From NCBI GenBank assembly GCA_035278025.1, contig DATEJK010000177.1:1-64000 (forward strand): a DNA stretch of 64,000 bases, written 5' to 3'. The notes below the pieces were generated by a model. The model saw only the letters and a list, made by a program, of their open reading frames with translations, did no database searches and was not told the DNA's origin. The DNA is from JAICWP01 sp035278025 (GTDB lineage: Bacteria > Acidobacteriota > Terriglobia > Terriglobales > Acidobacteriaceae). Every line of letters starts with the position of its first letter. Position 1 is the stretch's first letter. Positions 53,314 through 60,399 of this stretch are shown here, one piece after another. A program made the position numbers and the translations under genes.

Positions 53314-53501
53314 TACTTCCCGCCCTTCTCCAGTTGCTGCAGCACGGAATCGTAGTTGGGTTGAACTTTACGCATGTAATCGGAGAGGCGCTTGCGCTCC
53401 TCGTCATCCATCATGGGGATGGTGGCGACAATGCGCCGCAAGGTGGTGGAAATGTCGTCCACGTAATTCATCAAGCGTATAAGTTCGCCGGTTGCGGCCA
53501 T
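53313..53501 (-). CDS. Small helical protein upstream of the truncated dehydrogenase
   Basis: 62 residues from ATG 53501 with GGGAG seven bases upstream; the frame extends to 53564 without need. Sequence: helices LIRLMNYVDDISTTLRRIVA and DDEERKRLSDYMRKVQPNYD, no family known. Overlaps the next gene as TAGTG. Possibly a small partner or linker of the enzyme. Confidence 0.6.
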   Translation of the reverse strand: MAATGELIRLMNYVDDISTTLRRIVATIPMMDDEERKRLSDYMRKVQPNYDSVLQQLEKGGK

Positions 53502-53574
53502 GAAGTCTCCCTGCTCTTTGCCCGCTGACCGGGCAAACAAGTATTCTCTACGGCGGCTAAACATTAGTAAAGCG

Positions 53575-53748
53575 CGCGCCCCGCCCGCGAACCTATGCTT
53601 TCAACTCGCCGTGGAAGCGCCCGGCTTCAGCCGGGCGAACAGGATGGCTTCAAAACTGGGCTTTTAGCCCCTGTGGTTGGTGGCGAAGGCGCCCTCGCCA
53701 GCGAACGCTTTTCTGAAACCTCCGAAACCTTGAAACTTTGAAACCTTG
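53575..53748. repeat. Family B repeat
   Basis: Second copy with the CGCCCGGC..GCCGGGCG hairpin and GGGCTTTTAGCCC variant, followed by GAAACCT-type mini-repeats (53715-53748). It fills the gap before the hemerythrin gene. Confidence 0.75.
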
Positions 53749-53803
53749 CCTTTGTCGGTTCCTCAGGTCTCTGTGGTAGATTTTGGGTTTTCACGGACGA
53801 CAC

Positions 53804-54250
53804 ATGCTGCGCGACCGCAACCTTATCCCGCTCTCCCATCAACACCAGCACGCCCTCGCCCTCTGCGTGCAGATTGAACGCTCTCTGCAGGCCGGCGCCG
53901 CCGGCCTGGATGCCTTGCAGGCGCAGGTCGGCACCATGTTCAACCTGGAAATCCGCTGGCACTTCGCCGCCGAGGAAGAGACGCTCTTTCCCCAGGCCGC
54001 CGCCTTCCCCGAACTCCAGCCGCTGGTCGAGCAATTGCTGGCCGAGCACGCCACGCTGCGCCAATACTTTGCTCGCGCCCAAGCCCGCGAACTCAACTCC
54101 ACCAGCCTGCGCGAATTCGCCCAAACCCTCTCCGCTCACATCCGCAAGGAAGAACGCGAGCTCTTCGAAGCTTGCCAGCGCCTGTTTCCACCGGAGAAGC
54201 TGAGCGCCGTGGGCGCCGCCCTCGACGCCGCCCTCCGCCGCACAACCTGA
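53804..54250 (+). CDS. Hemerythrin-like HHE-domain protein
   Basis: 148 residues from ATG 53804; a TTG at 53783 in frame is less likely. Four-helix bundle with iron-site pattern LIPLSHQHQHALALC (H), LEIRWHFAAEEETLF (H, E), LLAEHATLRQYF (H) and LSAHIRKEERELF (H). Binds a di-iron centre; may sense or carry oxygen or NO. Alone on the plus strand. Confidence 0.85.
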   Translation: MLRDRNLIPLSHQHQHALALCVQIERSLQAGAAGLDALQAQVGTMFNLEIRWHFAAEEETLFPQAAAFPELQPLVEQLLAEHATLRQYFARAQARELNSTSLREFAQTLSAHIRKEERELFEACQRLFPPEKLSAVGAALDAALRRTT

Positions 54251-54260
54251 TTTGTTTTTC

Positions 54261-54434
54261 ATGTCATCCTAAGCGCGGCCGGCCGAATCCCTTGCGAATT
54301 CGCGCTTTATTTTTGAATGTCATTCTGAGCGAAGGAGGCCGATTCCCGCTTTGCGGGATCGGCCTGCGGAGTCGAAGTTGAGGCGCTAAGGCGGCGTCTG
54401 AGCCGCCTGCCGAAATCCTGAGCGCAGCGAAGGA
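54261..54434. repeat. Cluster of family A repeats
   Basis: Three successive partial copies: ATGTCATCCTAAGCG at 54261, ATGTCATTCTGAGCG near 54317 with an internal GCCGATTCCCGC/GCGGGATCGGC hairpin, and ATCCTGAGCGCAGCGAAGGA near 54415. Confidence 0.7.
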
Positions 54435-54448
54435 GCTCCTCCTAGTCT

Positions 54449-54655
54449 TCATCTGGTTGCTATCAGATAAATGATGGCCACCGGCCCCGCCAGGCTGGTC
54501 AAAACCGTTAACCAGTAGCCGAGAGGATTCTCATCCTGGTGCAACGTGTACCCCCTCGATCGTATCTGGCCAGATTGTAGCCCAGCGATTCCGAAGTAAA
54601 ACACCAGCGAGGAAAGCAGGACTATGACTATTCTGGCTATCAGAAATCTGGGCAT
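54449..54655 (-). CDS. Small two-helix membrane protein
   Basis: 68 residues with helices IVIVLLSSLVFYFGIAGLQS and LTVLTSLAGPVAIIYLIA joined by a polar loop (SRGYTLHQDENPLG). No family recognised. It lies 40 bp downstream of the fucosidase gene on the opposite side of its start. Confidence 0.5.
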   Translation of the reverse strand: MPRFLIARIVIVLLSSLVFYFGIAGLQSGQIRSRGYTLHQDENPLGYWLTVLTSLAGPVAIIYLIATR

Positions 54656-54694
54656 TTTCGCCCCAACCCGGCGGGTCTGCTCCTGTCCTATTTT

Positions 54695-56008
54695 TCAATT
54701 GCCAGGCCCCGTCTCCAGCACCACAATATTGTCGGGCGCGGCCTTGTCATACCTCGGCAGCCGCAGCAGCGTCCCCGCCTCGCTCTCGCTCACCTCCACC
54801 GGCCCGCCCGTCTGCATCAGGTAAGCCCGCGTCACCCGCATCTGCAGCTTCGGCAGCAGCAGCGCTGAATCTTGCCAGTCCATCAGGTGCACAAAAATGC
54901 GGTTCTCTTTCTGCGTGGTCACGCCCCAGCTGCGCGGCGCAACCGGCCCCTCGCGCGTGCCATAAATGCTGTCGCCATATTTCCCCAGCCACTCCCCCAT
55001 CTCCTTCAGCCGCTCCACCGCTTCCGGCTGAATTTTGCCCGTGGGCAGCGGGCCCACGTTGAGCAGCAGGTTGGCGTTGCGTCCGGCCGCCCCCACCAGG
55101 TAGCGGATCATCTGCGTGCTCGTCTTCCAGTGATGGTCGCCCCGCGTGTAGCCCCAGGAATCATTCACCGTGTCGCAGGTTTCCAGCGGCAGCTTGCTGA
55201 TCACCGGATTCTTGTCCCAGTCCGCGCTGGTCTGGCCCGGCAGGTCGCGCTCGAACATCTGGAAGTCCTCGCCCGGAAACGGCGCCCGATGGTGGTTGTT
55301 GCCGATCAGCGCCCCCGGCTGCAGCTTGTGGATCAACGCGTAAGTACGCTCCAGTTGCCAGTCGGCGTTGGGCTTGTCCCACCAGCCGTCAAACCATATC
55401 CCGCCGATGGAGCCATAATTGGTCAGCAGCTCCGTGAGCTGCGCGTTCATGAAATCGAGGTAGCGCTGCCAGTTTCCTCCCGGCGGCCGTCCCGCGCTCT
55501 GTCCGGTTCCACCCAGCGGGTAATAGTCCGGATTATGCCAGTCCAACTGCGAGTAGTAGAAGAACAGCTTGATGCCTTGCTTGTGGCACTCGCGCGCCAG
55601 CTCCGCCAGCGGATCGTGTTTCCACGGGGTGCGGTCCACCACGTTCCACGTCGTCTGTTTGGTGGCGAACATGGCAAAGCCGTCATGATGTTTGCTGGTA
55701 ATTGTGATGTACTTCGCGCCCGCCGCCTTGGCGATGGCCACCCATTCGGCGGCGTTGAAGTCCACGGGATTGAACTGCTGCGGCAGGGTTTCGTAGTCTT
55801 CAATGGGCATGTGGCGGTTGTTCATCACCCACTCGCCATCGCCCAGCACGCTGTAAACCCCCCAGTGGATGAACATCCCGAACTTGGCGTCGCGAAACCA
55901 CTCCTGCTGCGGCGTGTCTCCGCTATTCGTCTGAGCCGCCGCTGGGTGCGCGCACAACACTGCCACGGCGGCCGCAAGAATCACTGATAGAAATTTGGGC
56001 GTTCTCAT
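54695..56008 (-). CDS. Alpha-L-fucosidase (GH29)
   Basis: 437 residues with a signal peptide (SVILAAAVAVLCAHPAAAQ). GH29 motifs: KFGMFIHWGVYSVLG, YITITSKHHDGFAMF, FYYSQLDWHNPDYY and the nucleophile Asp207 in IGGIWFDGWWDKP. Hydrolyses terminal alpha-L-fucose from glycans, here exported. No operon partner; upstream is the family C hairpin and pqqE. Confidence 0.93.
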   Translation of the reverse strand: MRTPKFLSVILAAAVAVLCAHPAAAQTNSGDTPQQEWFRDAKFGMFIHWGVYSVLGDGEWVMNNRHMPIEDYETLPQQFNPVDFNAAEWVAIAKAAGAKYITITSKHHDGFAMFATKQTTWNVVDRTPWKHDPLAELARECHKQGIKLFFYYSQLDWHNPDYYPLGGTGQSAGRPPGGNWQRYLDFMNAQLTELLTNYGSIGGIWFDGWWDKPNADWQLERTYALIHKLQPGALIGNNHHRAPFPGEDFQMFERDLPGQTSADWDKNPVISKLPLETCDTVNDSWGYTRGDHHWKTSTQMIRYLVGAAGRNANLLLNVGPLPTGKIQPEAVERLKEMGEWLGKYGDSIYGTREGPVAPRSWGVTTQKENRIFVHLMDWQDSALLLPKLQMRVTRAYLMQTGGPVEVSESEAGTLLRLPRYDKAAPDNIVVLETGPGN

Positions 56009-56035
56009 TGTGGATTAGCACGATACACCCAACGG

Positions 56036-56075
56036 GGGTGCCCCACTCAAGCCCGCCTTTGGCTTGAGTGGGACC
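56036..56075. repeat. Family C hairpin
   Basis: 40 bp identical to the copy at 56131-56170. Stem CCACTCAAGC / GCTTGAGTGG, loop CCGCCTTTG. It stands between fucosidase and the pqqE stop. Confidence 0.85.
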
Positions 56076-56086
56076 GCAACCCGTTT

Positions 56087-57226
56087 TCACCGCACATTAG
56101 GCCTGTACACCCAGTTCGTCCGGGGTTGCTGGGTGCCCCACTCAAGCCCGCCTTTGGCTTGAGTGGGACCAAAACCCGCCGCCGCTTGCGCTTCATTGGC
56201 CTGCGCCACCGCCGCCGCCACCACCTGATGGCCGGGCGCCAGCGAGCACGCCGGATCGGTCGCCCCGGCATCTCCGGCCAGCAGCAGCGCCTGGCAGCGG
56301 CAGCCGCCAAAATCCTGACTGCGCCGCTCGCAGCTTCGGCAGGGCTCAGGCATCCACCCTTCCCCGCGAAAGCGCTGGAACGCCTCCGACTCCTCCCAGA
56401 TCCAGCGCAGCGGCCTGGCCGTCACGTTTTCGAAGTGCATGCCCGGAATCACCGCCGCGGCATGGCAGGGCATGGCTTCCCCCGCGGGATCCACCAGCAT
56501 CAGCTTGCGCCCCCAGCCGCCCATGCAGGGCTTGGGATACTTGCCGTAGTAGTCGGGCACCACAAAGTCAATGCGCATGCGGCCTCTCAGCCGCTCCTGC
56601 GCCGCCTTCACCGTGGCCAGAGACTCCTCCAATTGCTGCTCGCTGGGCAGGAGCGAGGCCCGGTTCTCCAGCGCCCACCCGTAATACTGCACGTTGGCGA
56701 CTTCCAGCTTGTCCGCCTCCAGCTCTTCTGCCAGCCTGATCATCTGCGGCAGCCGCCCCAGGTTTTGCCGGTGCACCACCACGTTTATGGTGAATGCCAC
56801 ATTGTGCCCGCGAATGCGCCGCGCCAGCTCCAGCTTGTGCCCGTGCGCCCGCGCTCCGGCAATTTCGTCCGCCCCCGCTTCGTTCACATCCTGAAAACTG
56901 AGCTGGATATGGTCCACCCCCGCCGCCACTATCCCCTCCAGCCGCTCCTCATTCAGCCCCATCCCGGAGGTGATGAGATTGACGTAGAGACCGGCCTGGC
57001 GTGCCGCCCCCACCAGTTCCACCAGGTCGGCGCGGACCAGCGGTTCCCCCCCGGTGAAGTCCACCTGCATCACGCCCAGCCCTCCCGCCTGGCGAAATAC
57101 TTCGCTCCACTGCGCGCTTGTCAGCTCCGCCGCCCGCGCCTTCATCTGCAAAGGATTGGAGCAGTAAACACAGTGCAGCGGGCAGCGGTGCGTGAGTTCG
57201 GCGATGAGTGCCAGCGGTCCGGTCAT
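56087..57226 (-). CDS. pqqE: PqqA peptide cyclase, radical SAM enzyme PqqE
   Basis: 379 residues. The radical-SAM cluster is C15-x3-C19-x2-C22 (LTHRCPLHCVYCSN); the SPASM-type auxiliary cluster residues follow near the end (EPCRSCERRSQDFGGCRC and TDPACSL). Links Glu and Tyr of PqqA by a C-C bond in PQQ biosynthesis. Start overlaps the pqqD stop (ATGA). The C-terminal about 24 residues are repeat-encoded: GPTQAKGGLEWG is a direct translation of the family C hairpin, so the true C-terminus ends before it. Confidence 0.95.
   Translation of the reverse strand: MTGPLALIAELTHRCPLHCVYCSNPLQMKARAAELTSAQWSEVFRQAGGLGVMQVDFTGGEPLVRADLVELVGAARQAGLYVNLITSGMGLNEERLEGIVAAGVDHIQLSFQDVNEAGADEIAGARAHGHKLELARRIRGHNVAFTINVVVHRQNLGRLPQMIRLAEELEADKLEVANVQYYGWALENRASLLPSEQQLEESLATVKAAQERLRGRMRIDFVVPDYYGKYPKPCMGGWGRKLMLVDPAGEAMPCHAAAVIPGMHFENVTARPLRWIWEESEAFQRFRGEGWMPEPCRSCERRSQDFGGCRCQALLLAGDAGATDPACSLAPGHQVVAAAVAQANEAQAAAGFGPTQAKGGLEWGTQQPRTNWVYRPNVR
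56131..56170. repeat. Family C hairpin inside pqqE
   Basis: Exact copy of 56036-56075, same orientation, but within the 3' coding part of pqqE. Confidence 0.88.
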
Positions 57227-57504
57227 TCGTAGTCCACCGCCCGCCGTTCCTGCAGCCGTTCCAGAAACACGGCGGTCTCTTCAGCGACGCGCTCGGGAGC
57301 GGCGGCCGCAAATTCCCCCTGCAGCGCGCTTACAATTTCCGCGAAGGTATGCTGCCCGTCGCAGTGTTGCAGAATTTTCAGCCCTGGCGGATTCAGGCGC
57401 ATGGCGCCCTCGGGCATCAGCAGCGTGGATTCCTGACCTTGTTGCTCGCTGATGCGGCAGCCGCGCGCCAGGCGCGGCCGCGAACTGGGCGCGGGGCGGC
57501 TCAC
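57223..57504 (-). CDS. pqqD: PQQ biosynthesis protein PqqD
   Basis: 93 residues from GTG 57504, which overlaps the pqqC stop as GTGA. Contains the RRE-like winged helix (LMPEGAMRLNPPGLKILQHC, FAEIVSALQGEFAAAAPERV) that binds PqqA and delivers it to PqqE. Usual length. Not adjacent to a fused PqqCD here; the boundary with pqqC is a stop codon. Confidence 0.93.
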   Translation of the reverse strand: MSRPAPSSRPRLARGCRISEQQGQESTLLMPEGAMRLNPPGLKILQHCDGQHTFAEIVSALQGEFAAAAPERVAEETAVFLERLQERRAVDYE

Positions 57505-58250
57505 CTGCTCTCCGGCAGTTGGAACGCCCCCGGCGGCGCCCATCCCGGCTGCACATAAGCAAAGTACAGCGCATCCAGCTGCGCCCACAGTATGTCGCAC
57601 TTGGCGCGCAGCGCGCCGCACGCCAGTTCCTGCTGCTCGCGGCTCTCGGCGTGGCGCGTCACCCAATCCAGCGCGAAGCGCGCGTCTGCCGGTGCCTGTG
57701 ACAGGCGCGCCTGGAAGTAATCCAGCCCGCCGCTCAGCCATGGATAATGTTTGCGCAGTGCATCCATGCGCAGGGCGATAAGCGTTCCGGAAAACAGTTC
57801 GGTCAACGATGAAGCCACCGCCTCCACGAACGAGCGCTCGCTCACCAGCCGTAAATAGGCGTCCACGGCGTACTTCACCCCCGGCAACACTTCCCCCTCC
57901 CCCGCCACGCGCTCCCGCTCCACCCCCGTAGCTTCGGCCAGTTTGATCCACTTTTCGATCCCGCCCGGTCGTCCCTCTTCGCCATCGTGGTCCACAATGC
58001 GCTTCCGCCAGGCGCGGCGGAATTCTGCGTCCTGGCTGCGTGCCACGATCAGCGCGTCTTTGATGGGAATCCGGCTCTGGTAGTAGTAGCGGTTCAGCGC
58101 CCACGCCTGCAGTTGCCCGCGCCGGAGCTTGCCTTCGTGCATCAGCAGGTGGAAGGGGTGGCGGTGGTGATAGCGCTCCTCTCCTATCTTGCGCAAGCGC
58201 ACTACAAATTCATCCTGGCTCAGCAGGGGCGCGCTGGCAGTGGCGCTCAC
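57501..58250 (-). CDS. pqqC: PQQ synthase PqqC
   Basis: 249 residues. Heme-oxygenase-like fold with motifs YHHRHPFHLLMHEGKL, RGQLQAWALNRYYYQSRIPI and RIVDHDGEEGRPGGIEKW, which are the signature of the final cofactor-less oxidase in PQQ biosynthesis. Its start overlaps the pqqB stop (ATGA). Confidence 0.96.
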   Translation of the reverse strand: MSATASAPLLSQDEFVVRLRKIGEERYHHRHPFHLLMHEGKLRRGQLQAWALNRYYYQSRIPIKDALIVARSQDAEFRRAWRKRIVDHDGEEGRPGGIEKWIKLAEATGVERERVAGEGEVLPGVKYAVDAYLRLVSERSFVEAVASSLTELFSGTLIALRMDALRKHYPWLSGGLDYFQARLSQAPADARFALDWVTRHAESREQQELACGALRAKCDILWAQLDALYFAYVQPGWAPPGAFQLPESR

Positions 58251-59173
58251 AATTCGAACTCCCAGCCATCTTCGGCCATCTCCCAGCCGGCGGCCCGCGC
58301 CTGCCGGTGCTGCGCGCTCTCCTCATCCAGCATGGGATTGGTATTGTTGATGTGAATATATATTTTGCGCGGCCCTTGCAGCCGGGCCAGCCGCTCCAGG
58401 CTGCCTCCCGGCCCGCCCACCGGCAGGTGGCCCATCTCCCGCGCCATGGGCCCGCCGCCGCGCGTCTGCCGTAGTTCATCGTCGGACCAGAAGGTGCCGT
58501 CCAACAACAACAGCTTGCACTCCGGCATCGCCGCCTGCAGTTCCGCGGTGATGGCGGGCAACGCGGGCGCGAACAGCATTTTCCCGCCTTTACCTTCCAG
58601 CACCAGGGCCAGCACCGCCTCATCGCCGGCCAGCCCGCCGCGCTCTCCTTCGCTCACGTATCCAGGATAAGAACCCGGCAGCGCAATCGTCCGGCAACAA
58701 ATACTCGCGCCCGGCCGCTCCCCGCTTTTCAGTTCAAAAACAGCGCCCGGGCGAACCTCCGTCCAAGTCGCCTGCCCCGGCATCCGCTCCAGCAGGCGGA
58801 AGAAGCTGTTGCCCTGGCCCACGATCTGGCGGATGGCTGCGGTCGAAAAAATCTTCAGCGGCTGGAACTCGCGCAGCAATAGCAGCCCCAGTACGTTATC
58901 CAGATCGCCGCTGCTCAGCACAATGCCCGCGATCGGGCTATGGCGCCCACCGGGCAGAGGGTGCAACTCCGGTGTGGCTTCAATCTGCGACCGCAGGTCG
59001 GGAGAGGCGTTCAGCAGAAACCAGGCCTCGCCGTCTGCGCTCACCGCCACCTGCGCCTGGCTGCGCGCCTTACTCCGCAGCCTGCCCTGGCGCAGACCGT
59101 GGCAATTGGCACAGCCGCAGTTCCACTGCGGGAAACCTCCTCCCGCCGCGGAACCCAGCAATTTGATCCGCAT
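58247..59173 (-). CDS. pqqB: PQQ biosynthesis hydroxylase PqqB
   Basis: 308 residues. Metallo-beta-lactamase-like fold with N-terminal CxCxxC motif (WNCGCANC), metal region SSGDLDNVLGLLLLREFQPL and late IYIHINNTNPML. Converts the peptide-derived tyrosine precursor in PQQ biosynthesis. Seven bp after pqqA. Pqq peptidase (pqqF/G) is not in this window. Confidence 0.95.
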   Translation of the reverse strand: MRIKLLGSAAGGGFPQWNCGCANCHGLRQGRLRSKARSQAQVAVSADGEAWFLLNASPDLRSQIEATPELHPLPGGRHSPIAGIVLSSGDLDNVLGLLLLREFQPLKIFSTAAIRQIVGQGNSFFRLLERMPGQATWTEVRPGAVFELKSGERPGASICCRTIALPGSYPGYVSEGERGGLAGDEAVLALVLEGKGGKMLFAPALPAITAELQAAMPECKLLLLDGTFWSDDELRQTRGGGPMAREMGHLPVGGPGGSLERLARLQGPRKIYIHINNTNPMLDEESAQHRQARAAGWEMAEDGWEFEL

Positions 59174-59180
59174 TCGCGGA

Positions 59181-59258
59181 TTATAGTTCGGCGTTTACGT
59201 AGGAGTTGATTTCGCAGCTCAAGGTGATTTCTTCAAACGTCGGGGTTGCCCATTCCAT
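59181..59258 (-). CDS. pqqA: PqqA precursor peptide
   Basis: 25 codons from ATG 59258 to TAA 59181. The peptide reads MEWATPTFEEITLSCEINSY then VNAEL; it has the conserved W near the N-terminus and the E-x3-Y pair (EINSY), whose Glu and Tyr become PQQ. GGAG stands eight bases upstream. Too short for most gene callers, but order and residues fit exactly. A TATACT box at 59327-59332 (minus) could be its -10 element. Confidence 0.93.
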   Translation of the reverse strand: MEWATPTFEEITLSCEINSYVNAEL

Positions 59259-59477
59259 TTTTTTTGCTCCGGGTTGCAGCAAATTTGAAGAAAGCTGTGA
59301 GGAACAGCACCTTCACAATGGGTTAGAGTATACCTGAGATGGCCGGCTTTGTGAGCCCCGAAAGCCGGTTGTGGGCCACGCGTTCCGCGATTAGGATAGA
59401 AGGTGCGTGCGCAAAATTCTGCCCTTTGGCGGCCCTACCCGGCCGCCGCAAGAGCGTCCAACGCCCCTGAAATCATC

Positions 59478-60212
59478 ATGGTAGATATTCATTGCCACAT
59501 CATTCCGGAAGTGGATGACGGCGCCTCCTCCTGGGATATGGCGGTGGAGATGTGTGAAATGGCCGTGCACGATGGCATTGAGCACATCGTGGCCACCCCT
59601 CATGCCGATTTCAAGTTCCCCTATCATCGCGAAGAGCTCGCCGCCCGCCTTGACCGCCTGCAACAGCTTACCGGTGGCGCGCCTCGCCTTACCCTGGGAT
59701 GCGATTTTCACCTTTCCTACGATAACCTCGAGGATGCCTTCGCTCATCCCGGTCGCTACACCATCGGTGAAACCGGCTACCTGCTGGTCGAATTCAGCGA
59801 TTACTCCATCCCCCAGCAGATTACCGGCGCGCTCCTGCGCCTTATCGAGATGGGCATCACGCCGGTGATCACCCATCCCGAGCGCAATCCCCTCCTGCAG
59901 CACAATCTCGACCGCCTGCTGGAGTGGGTGGATGACGGCTGCTTGGTGCAGGTCACTGCCAATTCCCTGACCGGGTTCTGGGGGGAGCAGGCGCGGCGCA
60001 GCGCCCGTTCCCTGCTGGAGCAGCAGCTGGTGCACGTGCTGGCCACTGACGCCCATGACCTTCGCCGCCGCGTGCCTATCCTCTCCGCCGCCCGCGATGC
60101 GGTGGCTTTGTGGCACGGCGAGGAACGGGCTCGCACTCTGGTGGTAGATAATCCCCGCGCCATCGTTTCCGGAGAGAAGATTCGCGCCACCTCGGCCCGC
60201 GCCGGAAAGTAA
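59478..60212 (+). CDS. PHP-family protein-tyrosine phosphatase (CpsB/YwqE-like)
   Basis: 244 residues from ATG 59478, where the family begins (MVDIHCHIIPEVDDGA); the frame extends to 59403. Metal site HCH..D, IVATPHADFKF, GCDFHLS, VITHPERN and VLATDAHD are characteristic of CpsB/CapC manganese phosphatases that control capsule/EPS kinase signalling. A polysaccharide locus follows (transcribed the other way). Upstream the pqq operon diverges. Confidence 0.92.
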   Translation: MVDIHCHIIPEVDDGASSWDMAVEMCEMAVHDGIEHIVATPHADFKFPYHREELAARLDRLQQLTGGAPRLTLGCDFHLSYDNLEDAFAHPGRYTIGETGYLLVEFSDYSIPQQITGALLRLIEMGITPVITHPERNPLLQHNLDRLLEWVDDGCLVQVTANSLTGFWGEQARRSARSLLEQQLVHVLATDAHDLRRRVPILSAARDAVALWHGEERARTLVVDNPRAIVSGEKIRATSARAGK

Positions 60213-60233
60213 ATCGCCAGCGCCGTAGCAGGT

Positions 60234-60396
60234 TTTTGGTTTTGATTTTTTTGTGGCGCCGCCGCCCCCGCCTGCGAATCTGTGCTTTCGATCCACCGTG
60301 GAAGCGCCCGGCTTCAGCCGGGCGAAACGGGGTGCCTTAGAGACTGGGCTTTAGCCCTCGTGGTTTGTGGCGCCGCCGCCCCAGCGCGCGAAAGCC
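60234..60396. repeat. Family B repeat
   Basis: Core with CGCCCGGC..GCCGGGCG and GGGC-TTTA-GCCC hairpins, bounded by a perfect 19-bp direct repeat (TTTGTGGCGCCGCCGCCCC) at 60250-60268 and 60364-60382. It ends four bases before the ATPase stop codon. Confidence 0.8.
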
Positions 60397-60399
60397 AGG

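Noticed and set aside
59403..59477. Upstream extension of the PHP phosphatase
   Set aside because: The family begins at MVDIHCH; the 25 extra residues have no conserved character and no better ribosome site.
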